Source: Pseudomonas fluorescens (GTDB lineage Bacteria; Pseudomonadota; Gammaproteobacteria; Pseudomonadales; Pseudomonadaceae). Taken from it: DNA of 64,000 nt. The position numbers were made by a program, and so were the translations under genes. Within the stretch, counting starts at the first letter, position 1. Every line of letters begins with the position of its first letter. Shown piece by piece: positions 45,348 through 54,853 of this stretch. The notes below the pieces were generated by a model. The model did no database searches and was not told where the DNA came from. It was given only the letters and a program-made list of their open reading frames with translations. The stretch lies in assembly GCF_019212185.1 (NCBI RefSeq), contig NZ_CP078138.1, positions 1,036,501 through 1,100,500 of the forward strand, given 5' to 3'.

Positions 45348-45727
45348 GCTGTCTCGTCGTCAGTACTTGAGCCGGATGGATCGTTTCCAGCATGGACGTT
45401 CGGCGCGAACTTTAGGGCGTGAGGGGCTTGAGAGCAACAAAAAATGTCGCGTTTTTGCACGCTTCTGACGTGCGTCCTCCACAGCACTCTTTGTAGCCGA
45501 CTCAGATGACGGGCAGATGTTCCCGGAAAATTTTCGGGTGTTAAAAATACCTGCACGTTCGATGCTGATGTGCGCTCGATCATGGGTAAGTGCGATGGGC
45601 GCAACATCGGCGACGTTGGCGGCTAGAAAGTTTTCTATGAGGGATTTTGCGGTTCAAAGTGTGGTTTTTTGCAGTGCCGAGTGTTGAGATTTTTTTCCGG
45701 TGGATGCTTTGCTGAGAATGACACGAT

Positions 45728-45824
45728 ACCTGTGGGAGTGAGCCTGCTCGCGATAGCAATTTCACAGCTGATACTTTCTTCAGCTGACATTGCGCCATCG
45801 CGAGCAGGCTCGTTCCTGCAGGTT
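45728..45824. repeat. Inverted pair of REP elements
   Basis: 45728-45759 reads ACCTGTGGGAGTGAGCCTGC followed by TCGCGATAGCAA. 45793-45824 is a close inverted copy (GCCATCGCGAGCAGGCTCG and onward). They form a head-to-head pair about 34 bases apart between the decarboxylase and transporter loci. Confidence 0.8.
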
Positions 45825-45852
45825 TTTGCGGTTTAACAGATGGTAAGTGTGA

Positions 45853-47010
45853 TCAAACCGCCGCCACCTCGGCCGGCGACACGATATTGGTCTTCATCCC
45901 CCGCGAACGCCCCGAACTCAGGTACGCCGCAATCGACTCCTGCGTCACCTCGCCCAGGAAAACCCGCTCTGCATCCATTACCGGCAGCCACGAGCGGTTG
46001 AATTCGTACATGCGCGACAACAGGATGCGCAGGTGCTCGTCGTAGGCCGCCGTAGCGTTGAACTCGCGCAGGTACTGGCCGCAGGTGCCGGTCTGACGGT
46101 GCAGGTCGCGACGTCGTACATAACCCAGTGCCTTGTTCTCGGCGCAGGTGACCACCACGTAGCGACGGTCGTGTTCGTCCATCAGTTCCAGTGCGTCGGC
46201 CACCGGAGTCTCGGGACTGACGGAGGGCGCGTTGTCTGCCGCGTCTTCGGCCTTGACCAGCAGCAGGCGCTTGAGGGTGCTGTCCTGGCCGACGAAGTTG
46301 CTGACAAAGTCATCCGCCGGGTGCGCCAGCAGGGTGTCCGGGTGGTCGATCTGCAGCAGTTTACCGGCGCGGAAGATGGCGATCTTGTCGCCGAGCTTGA
46401 TCGCTTCGTCGATGTCATGGCTGACCATGATCACCGTCTTGTTCAGCGCTCGCTGCATTTCGAAGAACTCGTTCTGGATCATCTCGCGGTTGATCGGGTC
46501 GACCGCACCGAAGGGTTCATCCATCAGCAACAGCGGTGCATCGGCGGCGAGGGCACGAATCACCCCGATCCGCTGTTGCTGGCCACCGGACAATTCACGC
46601 GGGTAGCGATGCAGGTACTGCTTGGGCTCGAGCTTGATCATGCTCATCAGCTCGCGGGCGCGGTCGTGGCATTTCTGCTTGTCCCAGCCCAGCAGCTTGG
46701 GCACCACCACAATGTTTTCTTCGATGGTCATGTTGGGAAACAGGCCGATCTGCTGGATCACGTAGCCGATGTTACGGCGCAGGGTCACCGCGTCCAGATC
46801 GGTGGTGTCTTCGCCGTTGATCAGGATCTTGCCCGAGGTCGGCTTGATCAGGCGATTGATCATCTTCAGCGTGGTGCTCTTGCCGCAGCCCGAGGGGCCG
46901 AGGAATACGCAAATTTCGCCTTCGTTGACGGTCAGGCTTACGTCGTTGACGGCGGATACGGTCTTGCCGTTGCTTTGAAAAGTCTTGGTCAGGTTTTGAA
47001 GTTCGATCAT
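45853..47010 (-). CDS. Osmoprotectant (betaine/choline) ABC transporter ATPase, OpuCA-like
   Basis: The ATPase of a quaternary-ammonium importer (OpuC/OsmV/YehX family). The protein has 385 residues from ATG 47010 (MIELQNLTKTF). Walker A is GPSGCGKST, the signature is LSGGQQQRIG and Walker B is LLLMDEPFGAVD. A C-terminal pair of CBS domains (about 265-370) can sense ionic strength in this family. The frame is open 13 codons further but overlaps the permease. Its start overlaps the permease stop by 4 bases. It is the last gene of a four-gene operon. Confidence 0.92.
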   Translation of the reverse strand: MIELQNLTKTFQSNGKTVSAVNDVSLTVNEGEICVFLGPSGCGKSTTLKMINRLIKPTSGKILINGEDTTDLDAVTLRRNIGYVIQQIGLFPNMTIEENIVVVPKLLGWDKQKCHDRARELMSMIKLEPKQYLHRYPRELSGGQQQRIGVIRALAADAPLLLMDEPFGAVDPINREMIQNEFFEMQRALNKTVIMVSHDIDEAIKLGDKIAIFRAGKLLQIDHPDTLLAHPADDFVSNFVGQDSTLKRLLLVKAEDAADNAPSVSPETPVADALELMDEHDRRYVVVTCAENKALGYVRRRDLHRQTGTCGQYLREFNATAAYDEHLRILLSRMYEFNRSWLPVMDAERVFLGEVTQESIAAYLSSGRSRGMKTNIVSPAEVAAV

Positions 47011-47660
47011 TTGAGCAGTCCTTTTGGAGTCAGCGAGCGTTGCAGCCATTGCAGGAGCAGGTCGGCGAAAATGGCCAGGAGACTGACCAGCAGCGCGCCG
47101 ACGATCAGCATCGACATGTCGCTGCGACTGATGGAGGCGAGGATCAGCACGCCGAGGCCGCCGGCGCCGATGGTGGCGGCAATGGTCATCACGCCGATGT
47201 TCATCACCACGGCGGTACGCACGCCGGCGAGGATCACCGGCACCGCGATCGGCAGTTCAACCATGCGCAGGCGTTGGCCGAAGGTCATGCCGATGCCGCG
47301 CGCGGCTTCGCGAATCCCCGGTTCGACGCCGGTCAGCGCCAGGTAGGTGTTGCGCATGATCGGCAGCAGGGAATAAAGGAACACCGCGGTAATCGCCGGC
47401 AGCGGTCCCAGGCCCTGGCCGAATTTCGAGTAGAACGGCAGCAGCAGGCCGAACAGGGCAATCGATGGCACAGTCAGCAGTACGGTGGCGCTGGCCTGCA
47501 GCGGTCCGGCAAGCGCGGGGAAGCGGGTCATCAGGATGCCCAGCGGCACGCCGACGACAATCGCCAGGGTCACCGCGATGCCGACCAGGGTGATGTGTTG
47601 CCAGGTCAGGTGCAGGACCTGTTGCCAGTCAAGGTGGGAAAAAGCGTTGAAGAAGTCCAT
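47007..47660 (-). CDS. Osmoprotectant ABC transporter permease, OpuCB-like
   Basis: A 217-residue inner-membrane permease with five or six helices of the BPD_transp_1 fold. The cytoplasmic coupling loop is readable as EAARGIGMTFGQRLRMVELP. It pairs with the second permease encoded at 48587-49303. GGAG precedes the ATG. It lies 12 bases after the binding-protein gene. Confidence 0.92.
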   Translation of the reverse strand: MDFFNAFSHLDWQQVLHLTWQHITLVGIAVTLAIVVGVPLGILMTRFPALAGPLQASATVLLTVPSIALFGLLLPFYSKFGQGLGPLPAITAVFLYSLLPIMRNTYLALTGVEPGIREAARGIGMTFGQRLRMVELPIAVPVILAGVRTAVVMNIGVMTIAATIGAGGLGVLILASISRSDMSMLIVGALLVSLLAIFADLLLQWLQRSLTPKGLLK

Positions 47661-47672
47661 GACGTTTTCTCC

Positions 47673-48566
47673 TCAGTTGATCGGGTGTTGGCGCAGGAAG
47701 TCAGCGGCAACCACGGAAGGGCTCTGGTGATCGACATCGACCCGGGCATTGAGCTGGCGCATGGTCTCGTCGTCGAACAGTTCGGCCAGCGGCTTGAGTT
47801 GTGCGGCGAGTTGCGGGTGCTGGTCGAGAAACGCCTGACGTACCACTGGGGCAGCGGTGTAGTCCGGGAAGTAGTGTTTGTCGTCTTCCAGCAGCTTGAG
47901 CCCGAACGCATTCAGGCGACCGTCGGTGGTGTAGACCAGTCCGGCAAACACCTGGCCGTTGCGCAGCGCGGTGTAGACCAGGCCGGCGTCCATCTGCCGG
48001 ATGTTCTTGCGCGTCAGGTCCATGTCGTAGAGTTTGACCATGCCAGCCAGACCGTCCGAGCGATTGGCGAACTCAGTGTCCAGCGCCACCAGGTTGTTGC
48101 TTTTATTCTCTTGGCGCAGGACCTGGTTGAGGTCACTGATGCTGTTGATCTGCGGGTATTCCTGCGCCACTTTCTGCGGCAGGGCGAGGGCATAGGTGTT
48201 GCTGAATTTCGATGGCGTCAGCCAGACCAGGCCTTTTTTCGCGTCGAGTTCTTTCACTCGGGCGTAGGACTGCTCGCTATCGAGTTTCTCAGTGACATGG
48301 TTGTAGGCCACCAGCGAAACGCCGGTGTATTCCCAGAGCATGTCCAACTGGCCGCTTTCGTGGGCACTGCGCGCCAGATTACTGCCCAGGCCGCCGGTGA
48401 CTTGCACCTCGTAACCCTTGGTGCGCAGGTATTGCGAGGTGATTTCGGCGAGCAGGGTCTGTTCGGTGAACACCCGGGCGCCAATGCGGATCAGCGGTTT
48501 TTCCGCAGCTTGGGCAAATCCTGCGAACAGCAGGACGCAGCCTAATAAAAAGCTAGTGGTTTTCAT
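47673..48566 (-). CDS. Osmoprotectant ABC transporter substrate-binding protein, OpuCC/OsmF-like
   Basis: A periplasmic glycine-betaine/choline-type binding protein of the OpuAC family, 297 residues. The signal peptide is MKTTSFLLGCVLLFAGFAQA, with cleavage before AEKP. It has no lipobox, as expected for a periplasmic protein. The mature part opens with IRIGARVFTEQTLLAEITS and has the DMLWEYTGVSLVAYN block with ligand-site aromatic residues. The gene lies between the two permease genes. Confidence 0.92.
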   Translation of the reverse strand: MKTTSFLLGCVLLFAGFAQAAEKPLIRIGARVFTEQTLLAEITSQYLRTKGYEVQVTGGLGSNLARSAHESGQLDMLWEYTGVSLVAYNHVTEKLDSEQSYARVKELDAKKGLVWLTPSKFSNTYALALPQKVAQEYPQINSISDLNQVLRQENKSNNLVALDTEFANRSDGLAGMVKLYDMDLTRKNIRQMDAGLVYTALRNGQVFAGLVYTTDGRLNAFGLKLLEDDKHYFPDYTAAPVVRQAFLDQHPQLAAQLKPLAELFDDETMRQLNARVDVDHQSPSVVAADFLRQHPIN

Positions 48567-48586
48567 GACGATTCCTTTGCCGGGGC

Positions 48587-49303
48587 TTAAGACGGGCGCA
48601 AGCCGCGTTCGAGCCAGAGACGGCTGGCAAGTGTCACCAGGCCATCGAGCAACAACGCCAGCAGGGCGGTGCAGGCCGCGCCGAGCAGCAATTGCGGCTG
48701 ATTGTTCAGGGCGATGCCGGGGAAAATCAGACTGCCCAGGCTATTGGCGCCGATCAGGAACGCCAGCGGTGCGGTCCCGACGTTGATCGCCAGCGCGACG
48801 CGCACGCCACCGATGATGATCGGCACAGCGTTGGGCAATTCGACCTGCCACAGCACCTGGCGCGGGGTCATGCCGATGCCGGTGGCGGCTTCCTTGAGTG
48901 AAACCTGGACGTTTTTCAGGCCTTCGTAGGTGTTGCGCACGATGGGCAGCAGGGAGGCGAGGAACAGGGCGAAAATCGCCGGGCCGCTGCCAATCCCGAG
49001 GATCCCCAGGGCGATTGCCAGGACGGCCAGGGGCGGTACGGTGTTGCCGATGTTGAACACTTGCATGAAGCGTTCGGCGCGACCGGCCATGCTTGGGCGG
49101 CTGAGCCAGATACCGGCGGGGATGCCGACGACGAGTGCGGCCAGCATGGACGCGAGAACCAGGATCAGATGAGCTTGCAGGTAAAACAACAAATCGTCGC
49201 GGTACAGTTCGATCGTGTTGATGCCGATCCAGTGGATCAGCAGGGCCAGAAGGGCGATTACCAGCGCGCCTCCTATCAGCCCTTTGCCATAGCGAATAGC
49301 CAC
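48587..49303 (-). CDS. Osmoprotectant ABC transporter permease, OpuCD-like
   Basis: The second inner-membrane permease, 238 residues with about six helices. The coupling loop is EAATGIGMTPRQVLWQVELP, matching that of the 47007 gene. The start is GTG 49303 (MAIRYGKGLIG) because AAAAAAGGAG lies 7 bases upstream. The frame is open to 49336, but without a ribosome site. It is the first gene of the operon. In OpuC systems transcription usually rises with osmolarity. No specific site is visible. Confidence 0.91.
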   Translation of the reverse strand: MAIRYGKGLIGGALVIALLALLIHWIGINTIELYRDDLLFYLQAHLILVLASMLAALVVGIPAGIWLSRPSMAGRAERFMQVFNIGNTVPPLAVLAIALGILGIGSGPAIFALFLASLLPIVRNTYEGLKNVQVSLKEAATGIGMTPRQVLWQVELPNAVPIIIGGVRVALAINVGTAPLAFLIGANSLGSLIFPGIALNNQPQLLLGAACTALLALLLDGLVTLASRLWLERGLRPS

Positions 49304-49588
49304 AGGCGGACTCCTTTTTTCAGTCGGCGGACACATTCCCGTGTGGCAACGCCATGCCTGGCGGCCGGGAAAATGTTCACGAAGAGCAGCTCGCCAACGC
49401 CGGTAAGAACGGCAGGAGGTCGAGCCATGAGCACAGCCTCGTCAGGCTGATTTTGCAGATGTTTCAGTCCCTGACGAATGGTCGTAACAGGGGAGTGGAC
49501 GTCTCTACGCTTTAAAAGGTTCCCATCTCAGGCAGCATTTGGCCACCCCTGATGTGCTCAACGGTTCGGTTATTGATTCAAGTTGGGC

Positions 49589-49594
49589 TATAAT
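49589..49594 (+). promoter_or_regulatory. -10 box of prfC
   Basis: A perfect TATAAT followed by CTGCGCCC, 38 bases before the prfC ATG. The -35 region (GGTTCGG..) is weak. The rest of the 329-base gap 49304-49632 shows no gene. Confidence 0.6.
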
Positions 49595-49632
49595 CTGCGC
49601 CCTTTTTTGAATCACCTGCCAGGCGATTTCCC

Positions 49633-51216
49633 ATGACCAACCAGGCCGCCGAAGTCGCGAAACGCCGCACTTTCGCCATCATTTCCCACCCCGATGCGGG
49701 TAAAACCACCATCACCGAGAAACTCTTGCTGATGGGCAAGGCGATTGCGGTTGCCGGCACGGTGAAATCTCGCAAGTCCGACCGCCATGCCACCTCCGAC
49801 TGGATGGAAATGGAAAAGCAGCGGGGTATCTCGATTACCACGTCGGTCATGCAGTTCCCGTATCGCGAGCACATGATCAACCTGCTCGACACCCCGGGCC
49901 ATGAAGACTTCTCCGAAGATACCTACCGCACCCTGACCGCGGTCGACTCGGCCTTGATGGTCCTCGACGGCGGTAAGGGTGTAGAGCCACGGACCATCGC
50001 GCTGATGGATGTCTGCCGTCTGCGTGACACGCCAATCGTGAGCTTCATCAACAAACTCGACCGCGATATCCGTGACCCGATCGAGCTGCTCGATGAAATC
50101 GAAGCGGTCCTGAAGATCAAGGCTGCGCCTATCACCTGGCCGATCGGTTGCTACCGTGACTTCAAGGGTGTCTATCACCTCGCCGACGACTACATCATTG
50201 TCTACACCGCTGGCCACGGTCACGAGCGCACCGAAACCAAGATCATCGAGAAACTCGACTCGGACGAAGCCCGCGCCCACCTGGGTGACGAGTACGAGCG
50301 TTTCGTCGAGCAACTGGAACTGGTGCAGGGCGCTTGCCACGAATTCAACCAGCAGGAGTTCCTCGACGGTCAGCTGACCCCGGTGTTCTTCGGTACAGCA
50401 CTCGGCAACTTTGGGGTCGACCATGTGCTCGACGCCGTGGTCGACTGGGCGCCGAAACCGCTGGCACGGGTGGCCAACGAGCGCACCGTGGAGCCGGTGG
50501 AAGAGAAATTCTCGGGCTTCATCTTCAAGATCCAGGCGAACATGGACCCGAAACACCGCGACCGTATCGCCTTCATGCGCATTTGCTCCGGCAAATACGA
50601 AAAAGGCATGAAAATGCGCCACGTGCGTACTGGCAAGGATGTGCGGATCGGCGATGCGCTGACCTTCTTCTCCTCCGAGCGTGAGCAGTTGGAAGAGGCC
50701 TACGCCGGCGACATCATCGGCCTGCACAACCACGGCACCATTCAGATCGGCGACACCTTCAGCGAAGGCGAAGTCCTCGGTTTCACCGGCATCCCGCACT
50801 TCGCCCCGGAATTGTTCCGCCGTGTGCGCCTGCGCGATCCGCTGAAGTCCAAGCAACTGCGCCAGGGGCTGCAGCAACTGGCCGAAGAAGGCGCCACCCA
50901 GGTGTTCTTCCCGGAACGCAGCAATGACATCATCCTCGGTGCCGTCGGTGTGCTGCAGTTCGACGTGGTCGCCAGCCGCCTGAAAGAGGAATACAAGGTC
51001 GAATGCTCCTACGAGCCGATCACCGTTTACTCGGCACGCTGGGTTGATTGCAGCGACAAGAAGAAGCTTGAGGAATTTTCCAACAAGGCCGTGGAAAACC
51101 TCGCGGTCGACGGCGGCGGTCACCTGACCTACCTGGCTCCGACCCGGGTCAACCTGGCGTTGATGGAAGAGCGCTGGCCCGACGTGAAATTCCGCGCGAC
51201 CCGTGAGCATCACTAA
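49633..51216 (+). CDS. prfC: Peptide chain release factor 3
   Basis: RF3 is a GTPase that removes RF1/RF2 from the ribosome after termination. The protein has 527 residues, the normal length. G1 is [16 protein letters not shown], and the switch region has [15 protein letters not shown]3 is [14 protein letters not shown] and G4 is NKLDRD. Domains II and III follow ([19 protein letters not shown] is characteristic of RF3). It is a single-gene unit with its own promoter, and a strong terminator follows. Confidence 0.97.
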   Translation: MTNQAAEVAKRRTFAIISHPDAGKTTITEKLLLMGKAIAVAGTVKSRKSDRHATSDWMEMEKQRGISITTSVMQFPYREHMINLLDTPGHEDFSEDTYRTLTAVDSALMVLDGGKGVEPRTIALMDVCRLRDTPIVSFINKLDRDIRDPIELLDEIEAVLKIKAAPITWPIGCYRDFKGVYHLADDYIIVYTAGHGHERTETKIIEKLDSDEARAHLGDEYERFVEQLELVQGACHEFNQQEFLDGQLTPVFFGTALGNFGVDHVLDAVVDWAPKPLARVANERTVEPVEEKFSGFIFKIQANMDPKHRDRIAFMRICSGKYEKGMKMRHVRTGKDVRIGDALTFFSSEREQLEEAYAGDIIGLHNHGTIQIGDTFSEGEVLGFTGIPHFAPELFRRVRLRDPLKSKQLRQGLQQLAEEGATQVFFPERSNDIILGAVGVLQFDVVASRLKEEYKVECSYEPITVYSARWVDCSDKKKLEEFSNKAVENLAVDGGGHLTYLAPTRVNLALMEERWPDVKFRATREHH

Positions 51217-51234
51217 GCGCTGAGCGGCAATACC

Positions 51235-51268
51235 AAAAACCCCGCACGCGAGAGCTGCGGGGTTTTTT
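51235..51268 (+). terminator. Terminator of prfC
   Basis: AAAAACCCCGCA and TGCGGGGTTTTTT around CGCGAGAGC. It has A and T runs on both sides, so it could work in both directions. Confidence 0.9.
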
Positions 51269-51350
51269 GTTGGCTTCAACTCAATCTGTGGGCTGCACTC
51301 CCGCTTGCGACTCGCAGCGGGTGCTGGTTGGCTGGACCCGATTCTCTAAT

Positions 51351-51463
51351 GAGGGAGCGGGCCCGCTCCGGGCGGCGATCCGACGATGAACCTGAGGGCA
51401 CCGCGTTTCGTCAGGATGCACGCGTCATCGTTGACGCTCTTCGCTGACAAGCCAGCTCCAGTG
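51351..51463. repeat. Composite REP-type repeat
   Basis: It begins with the perfect palindrome GGAGCGGGCCCGCTCC (51354-51369). A GGCGGCGATCCGACGATG segment follows, and it ends near 51440-51463 with TTCGCTGACAAGCCAGCTCC, which looks like a worn inverted REP. The rest of the gap 51217-51617 holds no recognisable gene. Confidence 0.5.
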
Positions 51464-51617
51464 TTCAGCGGTGTTAGCAAGTTTTGATATAGGTGTTATT
51501 CAAATCCAGTCTCTGTGTTTCCGGCATTTCTTTCCATTAGTAAGCGTCCTACCTGATGAACCGCGCTAGATTTTACTCAGCGCCAGTCAGGCACTTTACG
51601 AAAGGAAGGGAGCGGCT

Positions 51618-51875
51618 ATGAACAGGTTGCTGCGGGTGTTGTTGATGTTGAAGGTGTTGGTGATGTTGTCGTTCGGGACGTCGATGGCCTGGGCCGAATG
51701 CACGCAGCACGATACCCAGGCGTCGAGTGGGCAGGTCGGACACAGTGGGTTGATGTTGGCCAAGTCGGAATCGGAGCCGGGGGATCAGGGGCAGGGTGGC
51801 GCGGGCAATGATGATGACTCGACCACTGATGAGCCTGATTCCGATGATCCGGATGAGGGCGATAGCCAGACGTAG
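51618..51875 (+). CDS. Small secreted acidic protein of unknown function
   Basis: An 85-residue product with a basic-hydrophobic signal peptide (MNRLLRVLLMLKVLVMLSFG, cleavage likely after AWA, mature end starting ECTQHD). The mature part of about 59 residues is hydrophilic, with a strongly acidic C-terminal half rich in Asp, Glu, Gly and Ser. It matches no family that I know. AAGGAAGGGAG is a strong ribosome site about 7 bases before the ATG. The coding sense is supported by that site, the signal peptide and the following terminator. It is probably periplasmic or extracellular. Metal binding is only a guess. Confidence 0.65.
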   Translation: MNRLLRVLLMLKVLVMLSFGTSMAWAECTQHDTQASSGQVGHSGLMLAKSESEPGDQGQGGAGNDDDSTTDEPDSDDPDEGDSQT

Positions 51876-51891
51876 GTTGCCGATAAAAGAA

Positions 51892-51936
51892 AACCCCGTC
51901 GCTGCCGATTGATGCGCAATCGGCAGGGACGGGGTT
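51892..51936. terminator. Bidirectional terminator between the small secreted gene and dppF
   Basis: AACCCCGTC and CTGCCGATT pair with AATCGGCAG and GACGGGGTT. The 18-base-pair stem has one G-G mismatch and a 7-base loop. The A-rich left flank favours use in the minus direction (dppF). Confidence 0.8.
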
Positions 51937-51970
51937 GATGAACGCTATGGTGTCCCCTGTAGGAGCAGTT

Positions 51971-52952
51971 TCAGGCAGCCCCCTCCACAAACTGCTCCGC
52001 GTAATGACACGCCACCTGCCGACTGTCCACCAGCCGCAACGCCGGCTCTTCACTGCTGCAGCGCTGCGTCGCATACGGGCACCGCTTGTGAAACGCACAA
52101 CCCGGTGGCGGGTTCAGCGGGTTGGGCAGTTCGCCGACGATCTTGATTTTCGGCTTGTCCGGGTCGGGTGGATGGTGGGGGTGGCGGACAGCAGCGCCTG
52201 GGTGTAGGGGTGCAGGGGGCGGGCGTAGATGTCGTGCTTGGGGCCGATTTCCACCGGGCGGCCGAGGTACATGACCATCACGTCGTCGGCCACGTGTTGC
52301 ACCACGGCGAGGTTGTGGGAGATGAACACGTAGCCGGTGTTGAATTCCTGCTGCAGGTCCATGAACAGGTTGAGCACCTGGGCCTGGATCGACACGTCGA
52401 GGGCCGAAGTCGGTTCGTCCGCCACCAGCACTTTCGGTTGCAGCATCATTGCCCGGGCGAGGGCGATCCGTTGCCGCTGGCCGCCGAGAGAACATGTGCG
52501 GGGTAGCGCTGGTAATGCTCGGGGCGCAAGCCGACCTGCTTCATCATCGCCTGGACTTTCTCGCGGCGTTCGGCGGCTGATAGTTGGGTGTTGATCAACA
52601 GCGGCTCCGCCAGTTGATCGCCGATTTTCTGCCGTGGATTGAGCGAGGCGTACGGGCTCTGGAACACCATCTGCACGTCTTTGCGCAGCTGCTTGCGCTG
52701 GGCCTTGTCGGCGCCGGCGACTTCCTGGCCGGCGATTTTCAGTGAGCCTGAGGACGGCTCTTCGATCAGCGTCAGGGCGCGGGCCAGGGTGGATTTGCCG
52801 CAGCCCGATTCGCCGACCACGGCCAACGTTTTGCCGGCCTCCAATTCGAACGACACGCCGTTCAGCGCGCGCACGGTGGCGTGGCCCTTGAACAGGCCAC
52901 GGGAGACTTCGTAGTGACGGGTCAGGTCACGGGCGGTAAGGACGACGGCCAT
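51971..52952 (-). pseudogene. dppF: Dipeptide ABC transporter ATPase DppF (three frame breaks)
   Basis: The ATPase that energises peptide import with DppD. Read across three breaks it is a normal protein of about 326 residues: Walker [18 protein letters not shown], then Walker [15 protein letters not shown] and the C-terminal oligopeptide/dipeptide extension with CAFHKRCPYATQRC (iron-sulphur-type Cys). Breaks lie in a GGGG run at 52500-52503 (one extra base), near 52485-52490 (one extra base, disrupting the signature motif SGGQ) and near 52164-52166 (one missing base). No in-frame stop by substitution is seen. Sequencing error is likely. The ATG overlaps the dppD stop (TAATG). Confidence 0.85.
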
Positions 52953-53920
52953 TACGCCACCTCCTGATTCAAGGGATAGAAGCAGCGGGCGAGGCTGTGG
53001 CTTTTCGGGTCGAGGGTCGGGCGCTGGGCGCGGCAGCTGTCCTGTACGTACGGGCAGCGCGGCGACAGCAGGCAGCCTTGGGGACGGTCGTAGCGGCCCG
53101 GGACGATGCCCGGCAAGGTCGCCAGGCGCGTCGAGCCGAGGCTGTGCTCGGGAATCGCCTTGAGCAGTGCCTCGCTATAAGGGTGCGCCGGGATGTCGAA
53201 CAACTGCGGCACCTGGCCGACTTCCACCGCCTGGCCGGCGTACATCACGCAGACGCGCTGGGCGGTTTCGGCGACGACGGCGAGGTCGTGGGTGATCAGC
53301 ACCAGGCCCATGTCCTGCTCTTTTTGCAGGGCCAGCAGCAGGTCCATGATCTGCGCCTGAATGGTCACGTCGAGGGCGGTGGTCGGTTCGTCGGCGATCA
53401 GCAGTTTCGGTTCGCCGGCAATCGCCATGGCAATCGCCACGCGCTGGCTCATGCCGCCGGACAGTTGATGCGGGTAGGCGTCCATGCGGCTGGCGGCGCC
53501 GGGGATCTCGACTTTTTCCAGCAGTTCGATGGCGCGTTTGCGCGCGGCGCGGCCGGACATTTTCAGGTGCAGGCGCAGCACTTCCTCGATCTGGAAACCG
53601 ACGGTGTAGCTCGGATTCAGTGCCGTCATCGGGTCCTGGAAGACCATGGCCAGGTCCTTGCCGACGATCTTGCGGCGCTGGCGGTTGCTCAATTTGAGCA
53701 TGTCCTTGCCGTCGAAGCTCAGGGCGTCGGCGGTGACGATGCCGGGGTGTTCGATCAGGCCCATCAGCGCCATCATGGTCACGGATTTGCCCGAGCCCGA
53801 CTCGCCAACGATGGCTAACACTTCACCCTTGTCGACATTGAGGTCGAGGCCGTCGACCACCGGCACGGCGGTCTTGTCGCCAAAGCGCACGTTGAGATTC
53901 TTGATTGCTAACAGTGACAT
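52952..53920 (-). CDS. dppD: Dipeptide ABC transporter ATPase DppD
   Basis: The first ATPase of the peptide importer, 322 residues from ATG 53920 ([17 protein letters not shown]), with GGAG 7 bases upstream. It shows Walker A GESGSGKS, signature [15 protein letters not shown], Walker [15 protein letters not shown], and the C-terminal oligopeptide/dipeptide extension with [15 protein letters not shown]. It is the only gene of this operon that reads intact here. It lies 10 bases after dppC and overlaps dppF by one base. Confidence 0.95.
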   Translation of the reverse strand: MSLLAIKNLNVRFGDKTAVPVVDGLDLNVDKGEVLAIVGESGSGKSVTMMALMGLIEHPGIVTADALSFDGKDMLKLSNRQRRKIVGKDLAMVFQDPMTALNPSYTVGFQIEEVLRLHLKMSGRAARKRAIELLEKVEIPGAASRMDAYPHQLSGGMSQRVAIAMAIAGEPKLLIADEPTTALDVTIQAQIMDLLLALQKEQDMGLVLITHDLAVVAETAQRVCVMYAGQAVEVGQVPQLFDIPAHPYSEALLKAIPEHSLGSTRLATLPGIVPGRYDRPQGCLLSPRCPYVQDSCRAQRPTLDPKSHSLARCFYPLNQEVA

Positions 53921-53930
53921 GGGAATCTCC

Positions 53931-54843
53931 TCAGGCGGCGTTCTTGAGCTTCGGATCCAGCGCATCGCGCAGGCCGTCGCCCATCAGGTTGATTGCCAGC
54001 ACGCTGAGCAAAATGGTCAAACCGGGCAGGCTGACGACCCACCAGGCGCGTTCGATGTAATCGCGGGCCGAAGCCAGCATGGTGCCCCACTCAGGGGTCG
54101 GCGGTTGCACGCCCAGGCCGAGGAAGCCCAGTGCCGCAGCATCGAGGATCGCCGAGGAAAAGCTCAAGGTGGCCTGGACGATCAGCGGCGCCATGCAGTT
54201 GGGCAGCACGGTGATGAACATCAGGCGCGGCAGGCCGGCACCGGCCAGGCGTGCGGCGGTCACGTAGTCGCGGTTCAGTTCGCCCATCACCGCAGCACGG
54301 GTCAGACGCACGTAGGACGGCAACGAGACGATGGCGATGGCAATCACGGTGTTGATCAGGCCAGGGCCGAGGATCGCGACAATGGCCACGGCCAACAGCA
54401 GCGACGGCAGGGCGAGCATGATGTCCATCAGGCGCATGATGGTCGGGCCGAGCAGGCGCGGGAAGAAGCCGGCGAACAGCCCGAGGAGGATCCCGGGATC
54501 AGCGACATGACCACCGACGACAAACCGATCATCAGCGACAGACGCGAACCCTGGATCAGTCGCGACAGCAGGTCACGACCCAGTTCGTCGGTGCCCAGCA
54601 GGAACTGCATCTGCCCGCCTTCGAGCCAGGCCGGCGGGGTCAGGAGAAAGTCGCGGTACTGCTCGCTGGGGTTATGCGGCGCAACCCAGGGCGCGAAGAT
54701 CGCGCAGAAGATCACCAGCAGCATGAACATCATCAGCCCGGCCACGGCGCCCTTGTTGCGGAGAAGGCGTGCCAGAATTCTTTGTATGGGGATGGGTACA
54801 GCAGGCTTTGATCGACTGCTGACACTTGAGTTGGACTAGTCAT
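53931..54843 (-). pseudogene. dppC: Dipeptide ABC transporter permease DppC (two frame breaks)
   Basis: An inner-membrane permease of about 304 residues when read across two single-base losses. The N-terminus MTSPTQVSAVDQSLLYPSPY and the conserved core FLLGTDELGRDLLSRLIQGSRLSL are present. The C-terminal half has the coupling loop YVTAARLAGAGLPRLMFITVLPN. Breaks lie at 54760-54762 (TTCTCCGCAAC, one C missing) and near 54493-54497 (GATCCCGGG, one base missing). An ATG two codons upstream (54849) is an alternative start. Both flanks of each break match the family. Decay is unlikely and sequencing error more probable. Confidence 0.85.
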
Positions 54844-54853
54844 GGTCATGATC

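Noticed and set aside
49304..49632. Possible small gene between the osmoprotectant operon and prfC
   Set aside because: No reading frame with a ribosome site or coding character. Only promoter-like sequence is seen.
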